Shown in pieces: positions 22,555 through 34,258 of a stretch of DNA of 64,000 nt. Within the stretch, counting starts at the first letter, position 1. Each line of letters begins with the position of its first letter. The position numbers were made by a program, and so were the translations under genes. Origin of the DNA: Microstegium vimineum (Eukaryota > Streptophyta > Magnoliopsida > Poales > Poaceae); the NCBI GenBank assembly GCA_022036555.1, contig CM039119.1:44085318-44149317 (forward strand), given 5' to 3'. The notes under the pieces were generated by a model. That model was not told the DNA's origin, did no database searches, and saw only the letters and a list, made by a program, of their open reading frames with translations.

Positions 22555-25500
22555 TCATCTTTTAGTGAAGTTACTTAGATCAAGCACATTGAGTTCACTT
22601 CTCAACCTACAAAAGGTCACTTCATCAAAAGGTTTTGTGAAGATATCCGCCAATTGATCCTCACTTCTTACACCAACTAGAGAGATATCTTTCTTTGAAA
22701 CATGGTCCCTTAGAAAGTGATGACGGATATCGATGTGCTTAGTGCTTGAGTGTTGAACCGGATTGTTTGCAAGTTTTACGGCACTTTCATTGTCACAAAG
22801 AAGTGGTACACTTTTAAGTTCAACACCATAGTCTAGAAGAGTTTGTTTCATGTATAGGATTTGTGCACAACAAGCTCCGGCGGCTATGTATTCCGCTTCC
22901 GCGGTAGACAAAGCCACACTATTTTGTTTCTTAGATGACCATGATACAAGTGATCTTCCAAGCAAATGGCAACCTCCGAAGGTACTCTTCCTATCAACTT
23001 TGCAACCGACATAATCCGAATCGGAGTAGCCCACTCGTTGAAAAGTAGCTCCTTTGGGATACCAAAGGCTAATGCTTGGGGTGTGCTTTATATATCTAAG
23101 GATTCTTTTTACGGCACTTAGGTGTGATTCCTTACGTTTTTCTTGAAATCTAGCACACATGCATACACTAAACATGATGTCGGGCCTAGATGCGGTAAGA
23201 TATAACAAACTACCAATCATATAATGGTAGAGAGTTTGATCAATAGGTTTACCGTCCTCATCAAGGTCGAGGTGTCCATTTGTAGGCATTGGGGTCTTGA
23301 TTGGCTTACAATCTTCCATCTTGAACTTCTTTAGCACATCATTGGTATACTTCTCTTGACATACAAATGTTCCTTCTCTCAATTGCTTCACTTGAAACCC
23401 AAGGAAGAAAGTAAGATCTCCAATCATGGACATCTCAAATTCCTTTGACATCAAGTCACCAAACTCCTTGCAATGATCTTCATTCGTCGAGCCAAAGATA
23501 ATATCATTAACATACACTTGACAAATGAAGATATCTCCATCTTGCTTCTTGGTGAATAGTGTTGTATCAACCTTCCCAATAGTGAATCCCTTCTTGAAGA
23601 GGAAGTCCCGAAGACGCTCATACCAAGCTCTAGGGGCTTGCTTGAGCCCATATAGCTCCTTGGACAATCTATAAACATGGTTAGGATATCTAGGGTCCTC
23701 AAAACCGGGAGGTTGGTTAACATAGACTAGTTCATTTATGAAGCCATTTAAGAATGCACTTTTCACATCCATTTGATATAGTTTCATGTCATGGTGTGAT
23801 GCATATGAAAGGAGGATACGAATGGCTTCAAGTCTTGCAACTGGTGCAAAGGTCTCCCCAAAATCTAAGCCTTCAACTTGGGAGAACCCCTTTGCAACTA
23901 GCCTTGCCTTGTTTCTAACCACTTGACCTTGATCATCTTGCTTGTTGCGGAACATCCACTTGGTTCCTATCACTCTTGCATCTTGTGGCTTTTCTTCTAG
24001 AGTCCACACTTGATTGCGGGTGAAGTTGTTCGATTCTTCATGCATGGCATTCACCCAATCCGGATTCTCAAGCGCTTCCTCTACACATGTAGGCTCAACA
24101 CAAGACACAAAAGAGTGATGTTCAATAAATGAAGCAAGCTTTTGGGACCGAGTCATTACTCCCCTTGAAGGACTTCGAATGATGAGTTCTTGTAGATGTG
24201 ATTGGAGTATGGGTGCGGATCTTTTATCAACCACTTGAGGAGGAGGAGTAGGTGCATCAACATCTTGAGCTTGAGCCTCTACTTGAGCTTGAGGGATGAA
24301 GGTGTCTTCATTTGTTTCCCTCACTTTGTCATTATCATCTTGAGGCTCTTGTGATGTAGAAGGTTGAGCATTTGCATTATCTTCAACTTCAACCACCACT
24401 TGATCTTATTCTTTGGGGTTGATTGCACCGGTAGGCATGTTCTTCATAGCCTCCCTCAATGGTTCATCACCTACATCATAAAGATTTTCATTTGCTCCTT
24501 GGGAGCCATTAGTCTCATCAAATTCCAAGTCATACGTTTCTTCAACTAAGGCGGTGGCTTGGTTAAATACACGGTATGCTTTGAATTTCAAGGAATAACC
24601 AACTAGGAAGCCAATGTCACATCTTCTTTGAAACTTCCCTAGATGTTGACGCTTCTTGTAGATGTAGACCTTGCTCCCAAACACCCTAAATAATGATACA
24701 TCCGGCTTCTTTCCATTTAGCAACTCATATGGTGTCTTCTTCAAGAATCTTTGGATGAACAATCTATTTGAAGCATAGCATGTGGTGTTGATAGCTTCGG
24801 CCTAAAACTTCTCCAGGGTGTTGTACTCATCTAGCATGGTTCTTGCAAGTGTAATCAATGTCCGGTTCTTCCTCTCAACCACTCCATTTTGTTGTGGTGT
24901 ATATGTAGCGTACACTTCATGCTTGATCCCAATTTCATCACAATATTCCTCAATCTTTGTGTTGATAAACTCCGTGCCATTGTCACTTCTTATTTTCTTG
25001 ATTTCCACATCAAACTCATTTTGGGCTCTCTTGGCAAACTTCTTGAAAGAGCTTGTAGCTTCCCCTTTGTCATGAAGAAAGAACACCCATGTGTATCTTG
25101 AATAATCATCCACTATCACAAGATAAAAGAGGTTGCCACCCAAACTAGCATATGTGGTAGGTCCAAACAAATCCATGTGAAGTAGCTCAAGAACTCTTGA
25201 TGTTGACATGAATGCTTTATGGGGGTGAGTGTTGGCAACTTGCTTGCCGGCTTGACATGCACTACAAAGCTTATCTTTTTCAAATACAACATCCTTGATG
25301 CCTCTAACCATTTCCTACTTCAATAGCTTCTTGAGTGTAGACATTTCAACATGAGCTAGCCTTCTATGCCACAACCAACCAAGAGATGACTTAGTGAACA
25401 AGCATGTTTGGAGGTTGGCATCATTTGATGAGAAATCCACAAGGTATAGGTTATTGTGTCGAAAGCCTTTGAATATGACTTGACTATCATCAATCTTGGA

Positions 25501-25796
25501 CACAACAACTTCATTTGGAGTGAATAGGCATTGGAAACCAAGATCACACAATTGACCAACCGAGAGTAAGTTGAAGCTCAATGATGCAACTAGCAAGACA
25601 TTTGATATTGAATGATCATTTGAGAATGCCACTTTTCCAAGTCCTTTGACCTTTCCCTTTGAATTGTCCCCAAATGTAATCTTGTCTTGGTTGTTGACAT
25701 CTTCTTCCAAAGAGGTGAACATCCGGGGGTCACGGTCATATGTTGAGTGCAACCACTATCTAACACCCAATGAATTCCACCGGTCTTGTAGTTCAC
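22555..25796 (-). pseudogene. pol of Copia copy A (protease, integrase, RT, RNase H), inactivated
   Basis: In element sense pol begins at 25796 (MNYKTGG) with the protease motif DSGCTQHM. Next come the integrase zinc region and core (HMDLFGPT, VDDYSRYTW, SDNGTEF, PQQNGVVERKN), the RT and a complete RNase H ending at 22555. The last part (24399-22555) is one uninterrupted frame with KWMFRNKQDD, ARLVAKGFSQ, the RNase H word STAEAEYIAAGACCAQIL and DNESA. Breaks are a frameshift near 25730, a stop near 25314 in KLLK/EMVRG, TAG for Trp at about 24801 (EKFWAEA in copy B) and TAA at about 24405. The RT box reads YVND, not YVDD, so a catalytic aspartate is lost. Confidence 0.9.
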
Positions 25797-25810
25797 CTAC
25801 ACACAAGAGA

Positions 25811-28200
25811 TCAAGCTTGTTGTTTAGGCACCCATTGAGTACAGGGGCCCATTGCTTTCTCTACTAGTGACTTAGCAACCCAAAGTGTCCTTGGTCTATT
25901 CTTGTTGGGTGGTCTCAAGAACACAACTTGTGGTCTCCCCTTGACATCCTTGTTGATGATATAGTGAGCATTGTATGTAAATGACCTAGTATGCTTGGGC
26001 AAGGGTTGTGGAGGTGGTGTCACACAATCATGAGCAAAGTGTCCTTGCTTCCCACACTCAAAGCATGTCTTCATCTTTGGCTTTGGCTTTGCTTGATAGA
26101 AGTACTTGGCTTGTTGTTGATATTGAGCTTTAGCTTTGGCTTTGGCCTTCTTCACTTGAGCGGACTTGAAACCAATACCGGTCTTGTCATTCTTCATGAC
26201 GGTGTTCATGAGGAGCTCACTTTGAAGATTCTGGCCCTTAGTGAACTTCTCCATACCAATGGCAAGATGGTTCTTCTCATTCTTTAGCCTCTTGTTCTCT
26301 CCTCTAAGCATATCAATTTCAAGTGCCACATCATAGTCTTCATCTTGTATTTCAATCACTATTGACTTGGTTGACTTGAGCTTGATAAGATCTTGCTTGA
26401 GCTTCTCATTCTCATTCTTGATCTTGATATAGTCATCATAGTGATCCGCCAAAACCACTTGCTTGCCTTTTCACTTAGGCACTTGCTCAATGGGCTTAAT
26501 GATCAAATCATCACAAGAAGTGCCAATGTCAATCTTGACAATGGGGTTAGCAACAATAGGCAAAGCATCTTCAAGACATTCATTTGCTATAAGGAGAGTA
26601 TCATAGTTCATCTTTACTTCGGTGTACTCTTCCTTAAGTTTGTTATGTTTGGTTCTAAGCTCTTGTGTTGTCCTCTCTAGCTTATCATGTTTCTCTTTTA
26701 GCTCTTTTAGAGAGGATTTGAGCTCCTTAGCATGTGAGGATAAGGATTTGTTTTCACTTATTAGCTCATCACTAGCATTTGATGTTACTTCAAGTTTGGC
26801 AAGCAAGTCATCATTTTATTTTTCAATCTTCTCATTTTTAGCTTGCTCCTTCTTCATAATTTTAGTGTACTTAGTGAGCAATTTTATGAGTTCATCATAA
26901 GAAGGAGCTTGGTATTCATTTTCACTTTCACTACCACTATCATCACTATCATCATCCTTCTCTACTTTAGATTATACCTTCCGGTCACCCTTGGCCATGA
27001 GGCATAGGTGTGTAGAGGATGTAGTGGTGGAAGACGAAGATGGTGGAGGTGGCAATGAAGTCCCAATGACTAGAGCGGCCACCTTCTCATCATCACTTTC
27101 ATCATCGGATGAATCACTTGAGTCTTTGATGTCGGTTAGCCAATCACCAACTATGTATGCTTTGCCATCTTTCTTCTTTTGGTGTTGAAACCTCTTCTTC
27201 TTGAAGCCATCTTTATTCTTGTGTGGCTTCTCAATCTTCTTCTCATCATCACTTGACTCATCTTTTTGATCTTTGTCATTCTTGTACTTCTTCTTGTACT
27301 TGTCCTTCTTGGGCTTGGTACAATGGTGAGCTAGATGGCCAAGATCACCACAATTGTAGCAATCCATTTCCGACAATGGCTTCCTCTTGTTTCTAGTGAA
27401 GAACTTCTTCTTTCTTGAATCAAACTTGACACGGCTCTTGTTTAGCTTCTTTAGCATCTTGGTGGTCTTCTTCACCATTAGAGCAATGTTTGTGTCATCA
27501 TCTTCTTCACTTGAGCTATCATGCACCACCTTTGACTTGCCTATGTCATGGCTAGATTTGAGTGCCAAATCTTTCTTCTTGGTGGATGATGAACCTTCTT
27601 CTTTGTGGATGTGCATGTACATCTCATGAGCGTTGATCTTTCCCAAGACTTGTGTTGGTGTATAGTTAGAAAGATCATCTTGATGCAACACCTTACAATG
27701 TGGCTATACTTGCTAATTGGAAGCACACAAAGAATCTTCCTCACCACATCTGCGGGCTCCATTTGAGTTAGCCCAAGTGCATTCAATTCTTCTACAAGAA
27801 TATTCAAGCGTGAGTACATTTCATTTGCATTTTCATGAGCAAGCATGGTAAAAGCATTCATCTTATTCATGACTAAGTGATATCGCTCTTCCCGCTCGCT
27901 CTTTGTGCCCTCATGAAGAGCACAAATGTTCTTCCACAACTCGTGAGCATTCTTTGAGGTGCGCACATGGTTGAACACGTCCTTGCCAATGCCCCTAAAG
28001 AGAGTGTTCCGGGCTTTGGCATTCCACTTCTCATAGTTGACCTCGTCATCGAATGGTTCTCCATCAAATTGAGGAAACCCATCAGTGGCGGCTTTGAGCA
28101 CACCAACGTCCAAGGCTTCAAGGTAAGCCTCCATACGCACTTTCCAATAAGAAAAGTCGTCTCCATCAAAGATGGGCGGCGGTCCATCCCCATGGGACAT
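25811..28200 (-). pseudogene. gag of Copia copy A, inactivated
   Basis: The start is ATG at 28200-28198 (MSHGDGPPP), about 40 bases after the primer-binding site. It has the Copia gag domain (YWKVRMEAYL, HELWKNICALHEG), a frameshift near 27695 within YSHIV, a zinc knuckle CYNCGDLGHLAHHC, an acidic/Ser-rich region and a coiled-coil-rich part. A second knuckle, CFECGKQGHFAHDC, lies near 26060. In-frame stops occur near 26970, 26818 and 26469. It ends with VPKQQA and TGA at 25811, and pol starts in another frame 15 bases later. Same layout as copy B, with different lesions. Confidence 0.88.
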
Positions 28201-28238
28201 CTTGCTATAGGCGGTTAGGCCTAATATAGAGCAACCAG

Positions 28239-28250
28239 GCTCTGATACCA
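28239..28250 (-). other. Primer-binding site, copy A
   Basis: The minus strand reads TGGTATCAGAGC two bases inside the 5' LTR, complementary to the initiator methionine tRNA 3' end. Confidence 0.9.
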
Positions 28251-28252
28251 AT

Positions 28253-29834
28253 TGAAAGGATCAAGATGCCCAAGAGGGGGGTGAATTGGGCTCTTTTAAA
28301 TTTCTAAGCAAGAATTAAACCTAGCAAGAGCCAATTAACCCCCTAGTGCTTTCCCCAAGTGTGTCCTAGCTACACAAGCAAGACATGGCAATGAAAGTGG
28401 TAAAACCCTATGCAATTCTAGTCAAGCAACACAAAGGTAAAGCGGAAAGTAATGCTTGAAAGTAATTGCAATAAGTAAGGAGAAGGGAGTAAGCAAGTTG
28501 ACACAACGACGTTTTGCCGAGGTATCGAGGAGTCGACACTCCCCCTAGTCCTCGTTGGAGCACCGCGCACGGTATTGCTCCCCCTTAGTCCGCGCAAGGA
28601 CTAAGTGCTCTCTACGAGCTAATTCTTCGCCACTCCGGCTCGGTGAATCGCCCACAACCGATCACAACAAAGCTTGGGCCATCCACAATGATCTCCACCG
28701 GATGATCACCAAGCAAACCTCCGCGAAGCCGTCTAGGTGATGTCGATCACCAAGAGTAACAAGCACTAACTCTCACTTGACCAAGGCTAGTCTAGTGATT
28801 GAATGGATGCACACTTGCTATCTCTAAGCAACTAGTGAGAATCAACTCATGAAATTGCAATTCACACTCTCACTAGGGCTCTTGCACTTCTTGCACTCTC
28901 ACAAGGGTTGGTCAACAATTGGAAAGCAAGAGAGGGCTCATGGGGCTGGTGGAGGAGTATAAATACCCCCCAAGCCAAACCCCAACCGTTAGGCACAAAA
29001 TGTGCTTCACTGCGTCACTCCGGACGCAACTGCTAGGTAGGATCCAGACCAACACGCACGCGTCCGGACCCTCCTCAACATACTGAAAACAGCGCAGAAG
29101 CAAGGCAATCCGGATGCTCTTTGCAGTCCGGATGCAAGCATCCGGACAACGTTCGGATTCGAAATCAGCTCTCTGGAACTCTCTGCTGGGGTCCGGACGC
29201 TGCTTATGGTCCGGACTCACCACTCTGGACTGCGTCCGGATCCAAACGACTCTCCCTGGAGCTCTCTGCATAGGTTGGGACGCAACATGCAGTCTGAACC
29301 CTACACTATTCACTACATCCGGACGTTCTGATATAGGCAGAGCAAACCCTAGGGTCCGAACGCACAGCCGATGGTCTGGACCCAGGGAAACACTAGCGTC
29401 CGGAGCTCCTTTTCAAGCCAGATCAACACACTTCCAACAAGGAAGTTGCTCTACTTGGTCCAAGGACTAATTCTAAAGCTTCCTAGTGCTAGTTTTCACA
29501 AGTGTGCACCACACCTAATCACATAGCCTCTCCTAAGTCAAACTACTAGATAGTGCCCCCTTAATAGTACGGCCAAAGGAAAAATAAAGGTGCTAAACTA
29601 CTCTAAGTGTCCCTCAACTCCAAACGACACTTAGATCTAGTCTAATCTTCAACCTTGTCGTCAATCCTTTGAAAACCGAAATGATTCCAATAAGGGGCAC
29701 GAATACCATGATAGTCCAATTAATCATCCATTACCATGACCTAACTTTCTCATTGCCTCTGCAAAACACACGTTAGTCATAGTAATCTTGCATTGTCGTT
29801 AATCACCGAAACACTAGGGGCCTAGATGCTTTCA
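28253..29834 (-). repeat. 5' LTR of Copia copy A
   Basis: 1582 bp, TGAAAG/CTTTCA ends, pair of 143-1727. The cluster of TCCGGA/TCCGGAC motifs lies at about 29018-29405. It is followed on its right by the target duplication ATATG (29835-29839). Confidence 0.93.
28958..28965 (-). promoter_or_regulatory. TATA box in 5' LTR of copy A
   Basis: In element sense TATTTATA, embedded in GGGGGTATTTATACTCC. It lies just after the TCCGGA motif array, as in the other SIRE LTRs here. Confidence 0.6.
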
Positions 29835-29839
29835 ATATG

Positions 29840-30194
29840 TTATGTCATATTAAGCATGCATAAAACATCCGTCCTTAATGTATACTTGTATAGTTTTATT
29901 TTAGAGTTTTAGAGACATTTAATTCTATGATTTATATAGAGTTTGGTAATCATGACAAGAGAGTTTGATCTTATTTCTTCTTTCTCTTCTTAAAAATATT
30001 GTCATGTCATAAAAACGTGTATGTGACATCTAAGAAACTCAAACGAAACTTCCAATGAGACTAACACTAGTTCTCGTTGTGTTAATCGACGAGCTAACCT
30101 GAGATCGTAGGCATGGCATGGCAGAGGCTCAACCTTGACGTGCCAGTTCGGTGGGCATAGCTAGCATGACAATAAAGTGGAGAAGACCTGCTAT
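29840..30194. other. Intergenic sequence between the Copia element and the solo Gypsy LTR
   Basis: AT-rich; I see no gene or repeat boundary in it. Confidence 0.6.
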
Positions 30195-30199
30195 CGCAG

Positions 30200-31562
30200 T
30201 GTCGGTGTTATGACCCGGGGGTCAAGACCACCAACTAGTAAATTTGTATATCGCGTGCTCCCTCTCTCAGACGTGATGCAAGATGGACACAAGGTTTATC
30301 CTGGTTCGGGCAAAGAAGGCCCTACGTCCAGCGGGGGAGGATGACTTGTATTATCTCGCACCCAAACGTGCTCGTACAGGGGGGGTACAAGCTGAGTTAC
30401 ACGGGTTTGCTCAGAGGAGCTGCGGCCTAAGGCTAGCGATGCTGCCCTAGGCGGTGAGTTGAATGCTCGAAGAGTCGATCGAGCAGCGGGGTGTGATGAT
30501 CGGGGCTAAAGTCCGAATGCGGAGTAGTCTGGAAACCCAGAGATCCGACCTTGCTCTACCTCGGCGTCCCCTTTTATAGACCAAGGGAAGGTCCGAGGGT
30601 ACAGGATCTAACTGTGGCAGTATGGGTGGCGTGCCCGTGGCATAGTGCTGGAGAGACGTCGAGCACTGTGGCAGTATGACCTTCCCGTCCTTCTAGCGCT
30701 CCGGGTCGTGGTGGCAGTAGAAGTCGTCGCGGCGCGTCGTAGTACAGCTTCCACAGACGGGCGCGAATCCCACGGCTGAAACGAGACGGGGCGGATGGGA
30801 CGGGCCCCATACTGGAGTTGTAGGAGGGAGGGGTCGAACCCCTCGGTCGAGGGGGGGGGGTCGAGCCCTACGCGGCTCTGTCGTTTCCCCAAAGTCGTCG
30901 TCGAGGGCCGTACTGTTCATGTTCCGAGGGGTGCCGCTGGAGTCCGTACTCGCGTCGTGGCGACAGTGGCGGCACAGTTGACAGGAATCGGGGACATGAC
31001 GGAGAGTTGTTGGATTTGACTGCGGACGCGGGCGCCCATGGTGTTAGGTAGATTTACTTTAACCCATGCCGGGAGCAGTTGGGCTGATCGAGCCTCTCGC
31101 TCGGGGGTCGTTCGTTCGACCCTGGTCCGTCGCTCGTCGTCGAGGTAGGGTCGGAGCAGAGGCGGAGTCGGAGGGATCGAAGTAGAGGCCGAGGGGTCGA
31201 ACGTTTGACCCCTCGTCCGTCACCCGGCGTCGAGGTAGGAGTCGGGGGGTCGTTCGTTCGACCCCTCGGTCCGTCACTTGATGTCGAGGCGAAGGTCGGG
31301 GGGTCGTTCGTTCGACCCTCGATCCGTCATTTATCGTCGAGGTGGAGGCCGAGGGGTCGTTCTAACGACCCATCGGCCGTCATTCGGCGTTGAGGTGGGC
31401 CGGCCCATGACTCGCTGTCGTAGCCGGCGCAGGGGGCCTTCACGTGATGGGCCTTTCCTTACTAACTTGGGCAGTGGGCTGGTCCCTGTCTTAAAAATGG
31501 TTGTTATGTTTAGCGTTAATTTATCGAAGGGTTTAGGGTACCCCTTACCTTCGTACCCGACA
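30200..31562 (-). mobile_element. Solo LTR of the same Gypsy family as 44276-58809
   Basis: The 1363-bp segment reads, on the minus strand, TGTCGGGTACGAAGG...CACCGACA, matching the LTRs at 44276-45543 and 57560-58809. The 5-bp duplication CGCAG flanks it (30195-30199, 31563-31567). No internal sequence adjoins it, so it is a recombined solo LTR. It carries five copies of a palindromic GGGGTCGTTCGTTCGACCC-like unit (31085-31380), more than either LTR of the full element. Confidence 0.92.
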
Positions 31563-31567
31563 CGCAG

Positions 31568-32235
31568 AGGGGCCATGGAGAAGCCGTAGGCATCACACAA
31601 CATTATCTTGCCAGCTTGGTTTGTTTAGATGCACTTGTATATAATTTAGTTCATGTGTATGAAGTAAAATTTAATTAAATTGTATATCCTAATCACTTCA
31701 ACACGTGAATTATTGTGGTGAATAGGACTATAGGAGTGCATTGTCAAAAAGCCAGAGACAGGAAAAAGTGAAGAGATTTGGTCAAGCCAACCTAGGTTAG
31801 GAGGGGCTATATGTGAACTATCATGGATTAGTGGGTTATATAATTTAACACATTTCCTGGATTTCACTCGAGTGAAATAAAACTGGCAATGGATTGACTT
31901 ACGATTCCGAGATTATGTCAATCGTGGTGGTTCATATCCTCGAGCTAAGATTTCCTTAGCCTGGGGCATGGGCCCAGGAAAGGTCCATGTTTTCTGAGAG
32001 TGAAGACAAGGGCCTTGGCCCATTTATTTAAAGCAATTTAGTTACATACCGGGCCCAACTTTGGCCATTTTTGAACAAACATAGCCACCACACTGCAAAC
32101 GCTAACTGTGAACAATGTGGAGGCATAAATCAACCACCTGGCCAATTAGCAGAATATACCGTATCAGCATCAGCAAATCTCGAAACCAAATTTGCACTGC
32201 GATACTATGCTCTTAGCTATGCATGCATTCATTCA
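31568..32235. other. 3' flank of the HD-Zip gene
   Basis: No ORF or repeat is supported. It should contain the HD-Zip 3' UTR and polyadenylation region, but I cannot place the cleavage site. Confidence 0.5.
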
Positions 32236-34122
32236 CTAATACTGCTGATCGTTCCATAGCCATGCCCAGTTGTTGAGCTGCGCCCCATCCGCATCCTCTT
32301 CAGCAGCGAGCTCGAGGGCGCCCGTGGCGAGCAGGGCGTCCGGGAGGAAGAAGGTGCGGTCGTCGGCGTCGCAGCCGCAGTCGTCGTCCTCTGGTGACGA
32401 CGGAGGCGACCGCGCTCCGGCGAAGTAGGATTCCGGGCTGTCGTTGGTCCCTGGCGCCGGCGCTGCAGCGCTGCCGGTGGCGATCTCTGAGCAGAGCTTG
32501 TCTTCTTTGAAAAGAGTATAGACCGTCTCTTGAATGGCAACTGTCTGCTCTTCCGGCTCTGACGCTGACGACTCCTTCGCTTGCAATTTCTCAGTTAATG
32601 TGATCACCTGATACCGTTGACGATATGTATATATAATTATATAAAACTCTGACAAAACCGAATATTTTTAGGGGTTTTGCATTGACTGTATGATTACACA
32701 GAATAATAATGTACTAGTATGTACTCCCTCCGTTCACGAAAGAATTGATTTCTGAGTTTTTTTAAGTCAAAAAATTTAAACTTTTACCAAATTTATAGAA
32801 TAAAGAATTAAAAGTTATGATATCAAACTAGTATCATTAGATTTATCTGAGAACATATTTTTATATTGTGCTCATTTTAAGTCATAGATGTTGTTATATT
32901 TTTCTATAAAGTTCGTTTAAAGTTTTAAAAGTTTGACTGACATTGATTTTATGAATTGATTCTTCTGTTGACGGAGGGAGTATTGTAAGAGAGCACTTTT
33001 TTTGACCTGGTCAGGCTCTGGCACCGCAACCGCAACATACATGAACAGTAACCGCCAGCAACATGTATCTACCTCTGGCTCAACACAGTGGCCCTACTAA
33101 TCGAAGTTGGGTTCGATTTCTTGATTACGAATTAGAGGTTGACCTGATTCATCGGTCGGACGGATTGTTATCAATATCATCGCGCACTCTGCTAGCGCTG
33201 TTCTGTTCAATTTGTTAATCGATACCCCTAGGATAGGATGCTAGGCCTAGCCTACACGGCTGTGCTACATCACTAGCTAGGAGAACATACTTTGCGGCGT
33301 GGCAAGTTTAGGAACGCCCGAAGTTCATACGTACCTTTTAGGAAAGCATCTCTAAAGATACATACAGTATACATCTAGTGAATTTCGTTTTCAAACAAAT
33401 AATTTTTTCCCATATACTAGTTTATTCGGTTTCGATGGCACCCAAAGTTTTCAATCACCTCACCTGTGAGCGGAGGCGATCGTTGTCGGCGAGGAGGGCG
33501 TCGCGGCCGGCGAGGAGGGCGTCGTGGGCGGCCCTGAGGCGGTCGAAGTCCTGCTCCAGCTGCTTGGTCCTCCAGCGCGCGCGGCGGTTCTGGAACCACA
33601 CGGCCACCTGGCGCGGCGCGATCCCGAGCCTTCGCGCCAGCTCGCTCTTCCGCTCCGGCTCCAGCTTCCGTTTCTCCTCCTCGAAGCTCAGCTCCAGCTC
33701 CCGCACCTGCTCCGCCGTCAGCCGCCGCTTCGTCCGCTCCTGTTGCGGCCCGCGGAGCTCGTAGTCGTCGAGGGCGCCGCACAGCTCGTCGTCGCCCAGC
33801 TCCAGCTGTAGCTCCTCGTGCGCCGCCGTCAGCTGGAACGCCCGCTTGCGCCGGCCGTCCGGCGCAGCACCGGCAGCAGCGCTGGCGCCACCCGTCAACG
33901 GAAATCCTGCATATGAGGACGGAGAGGACATGAGCAACGCATTCCAAGAAATGAGTAGCGCACTCCTTCAGATCTCTCTCGATCCGTCAGGATCACGGAC
34001 TGACTGACTGACTGACCTCGAAGGAGTCCGCCGCCGCCAAAGAGAAACACCTGTCCGCCGCCATCGCCGGCAGCACGGAATGGCACGGCGGAGCTGCTGA
34101 TCATGCTACGAGCGGAGTCCAT
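32236..34122 (-). CDS. Homeodomain-leucine zipper class I transcription factor (three exons)
   Basis: Proposed exons: 34122-34017, 33906-33464 and 32607-32236 (stop TAG). The introns are GT-AG and the junction phases agree, giving 306 residues. HD-Zip I proteins bind CAATNATTG-type sites as dimers in the nucleus. The homeodomain is at about 92-152, with helix-3 WFQNRRARW at 139-147. A leucine zipper follows without a gap, with Leu at 152, 159, 166, 173, 180 and 187; intron 2 interrupts it after Gln183. The N-terminal MDSARS...VFLFGGGGLLRG, DSPESYF (239-245), the acidic patch and the Trp-rich end NNWAWLWND resemble the AtHB1/5/6/16 and rice Hox5/16/20 group; this subgroup call is inference. 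An oddity is EEEKRKLEPERK between helices 1 and 2, where the family usually has EEENKLEPERK: one residue more. No stop or frameshift is seen. Intron 2 holds a MITE. Confidence 0.93.
32724..32980. mobile_element. Stowaway MITE in HD-Zip intron 2
   Basis: 257 bp with terminal inverted repeats CTCCCTCCGTTCACG / TTGACGGAGGGAG and TA duplications on both sides (32722-32723, 32981-32982). Non-autonomous Tc1/mariner-type element. Confidence 0.92.
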
Positions 34123-34193
34123 GGGCCAAGTACTAACACGAACCAAAAGAAGAAGAAGAAAAAGCTGTCGATTCTACGCCCACACTCACGTAC

Positions 34194-34258
34194 GTGTATG
34201 TATGTATGTATGTACTGAACGTCTGTATGTCTATGTATGCTCCTCCACCTCTTCTTGG
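34194..34258 (-). repeat. Short TATG/TACA microsatellite in the HD-Zip leader
   Basis: Plus strand GTATG repeated several times at about 34195-34216. It lies between the upstream ORF and the main start codon. Confidence 0.7.

Larger units (their letters stand above)
143..29834 (-). mobile_element. SIRE/Maximus-type Copia retrotransposon (copy A), host of two nested insertions
   Basis: The two outer LTRs (143-1727 and 28253-29834) start TGAAAG and end CTTTCA and are flanked by the same 5-bp duplication ATATG (138-142, 29835-29839). This shows one insertion event. In element sense (right to left) the order is 5' LTR, primer-binding site, gag, pol (protease, integrase, RT, RNase H), a spacer of about 1.7 kb, a third ORF, polypurine motifs and 3' LTR. 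Without the nested insertions (5444-9222 and 9317-21472) the element is about 13.7 kb. Assignment to SIRE rests on the Copia domain order, very long LTRs, an extra ORF after pol, the methionine-tRNA-type primer site and repeated AAAGGGGGAG polypurine motifs. All coding parts carry stops or frameshifts, so the copy is not autonomous. Confidence 0.93.
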
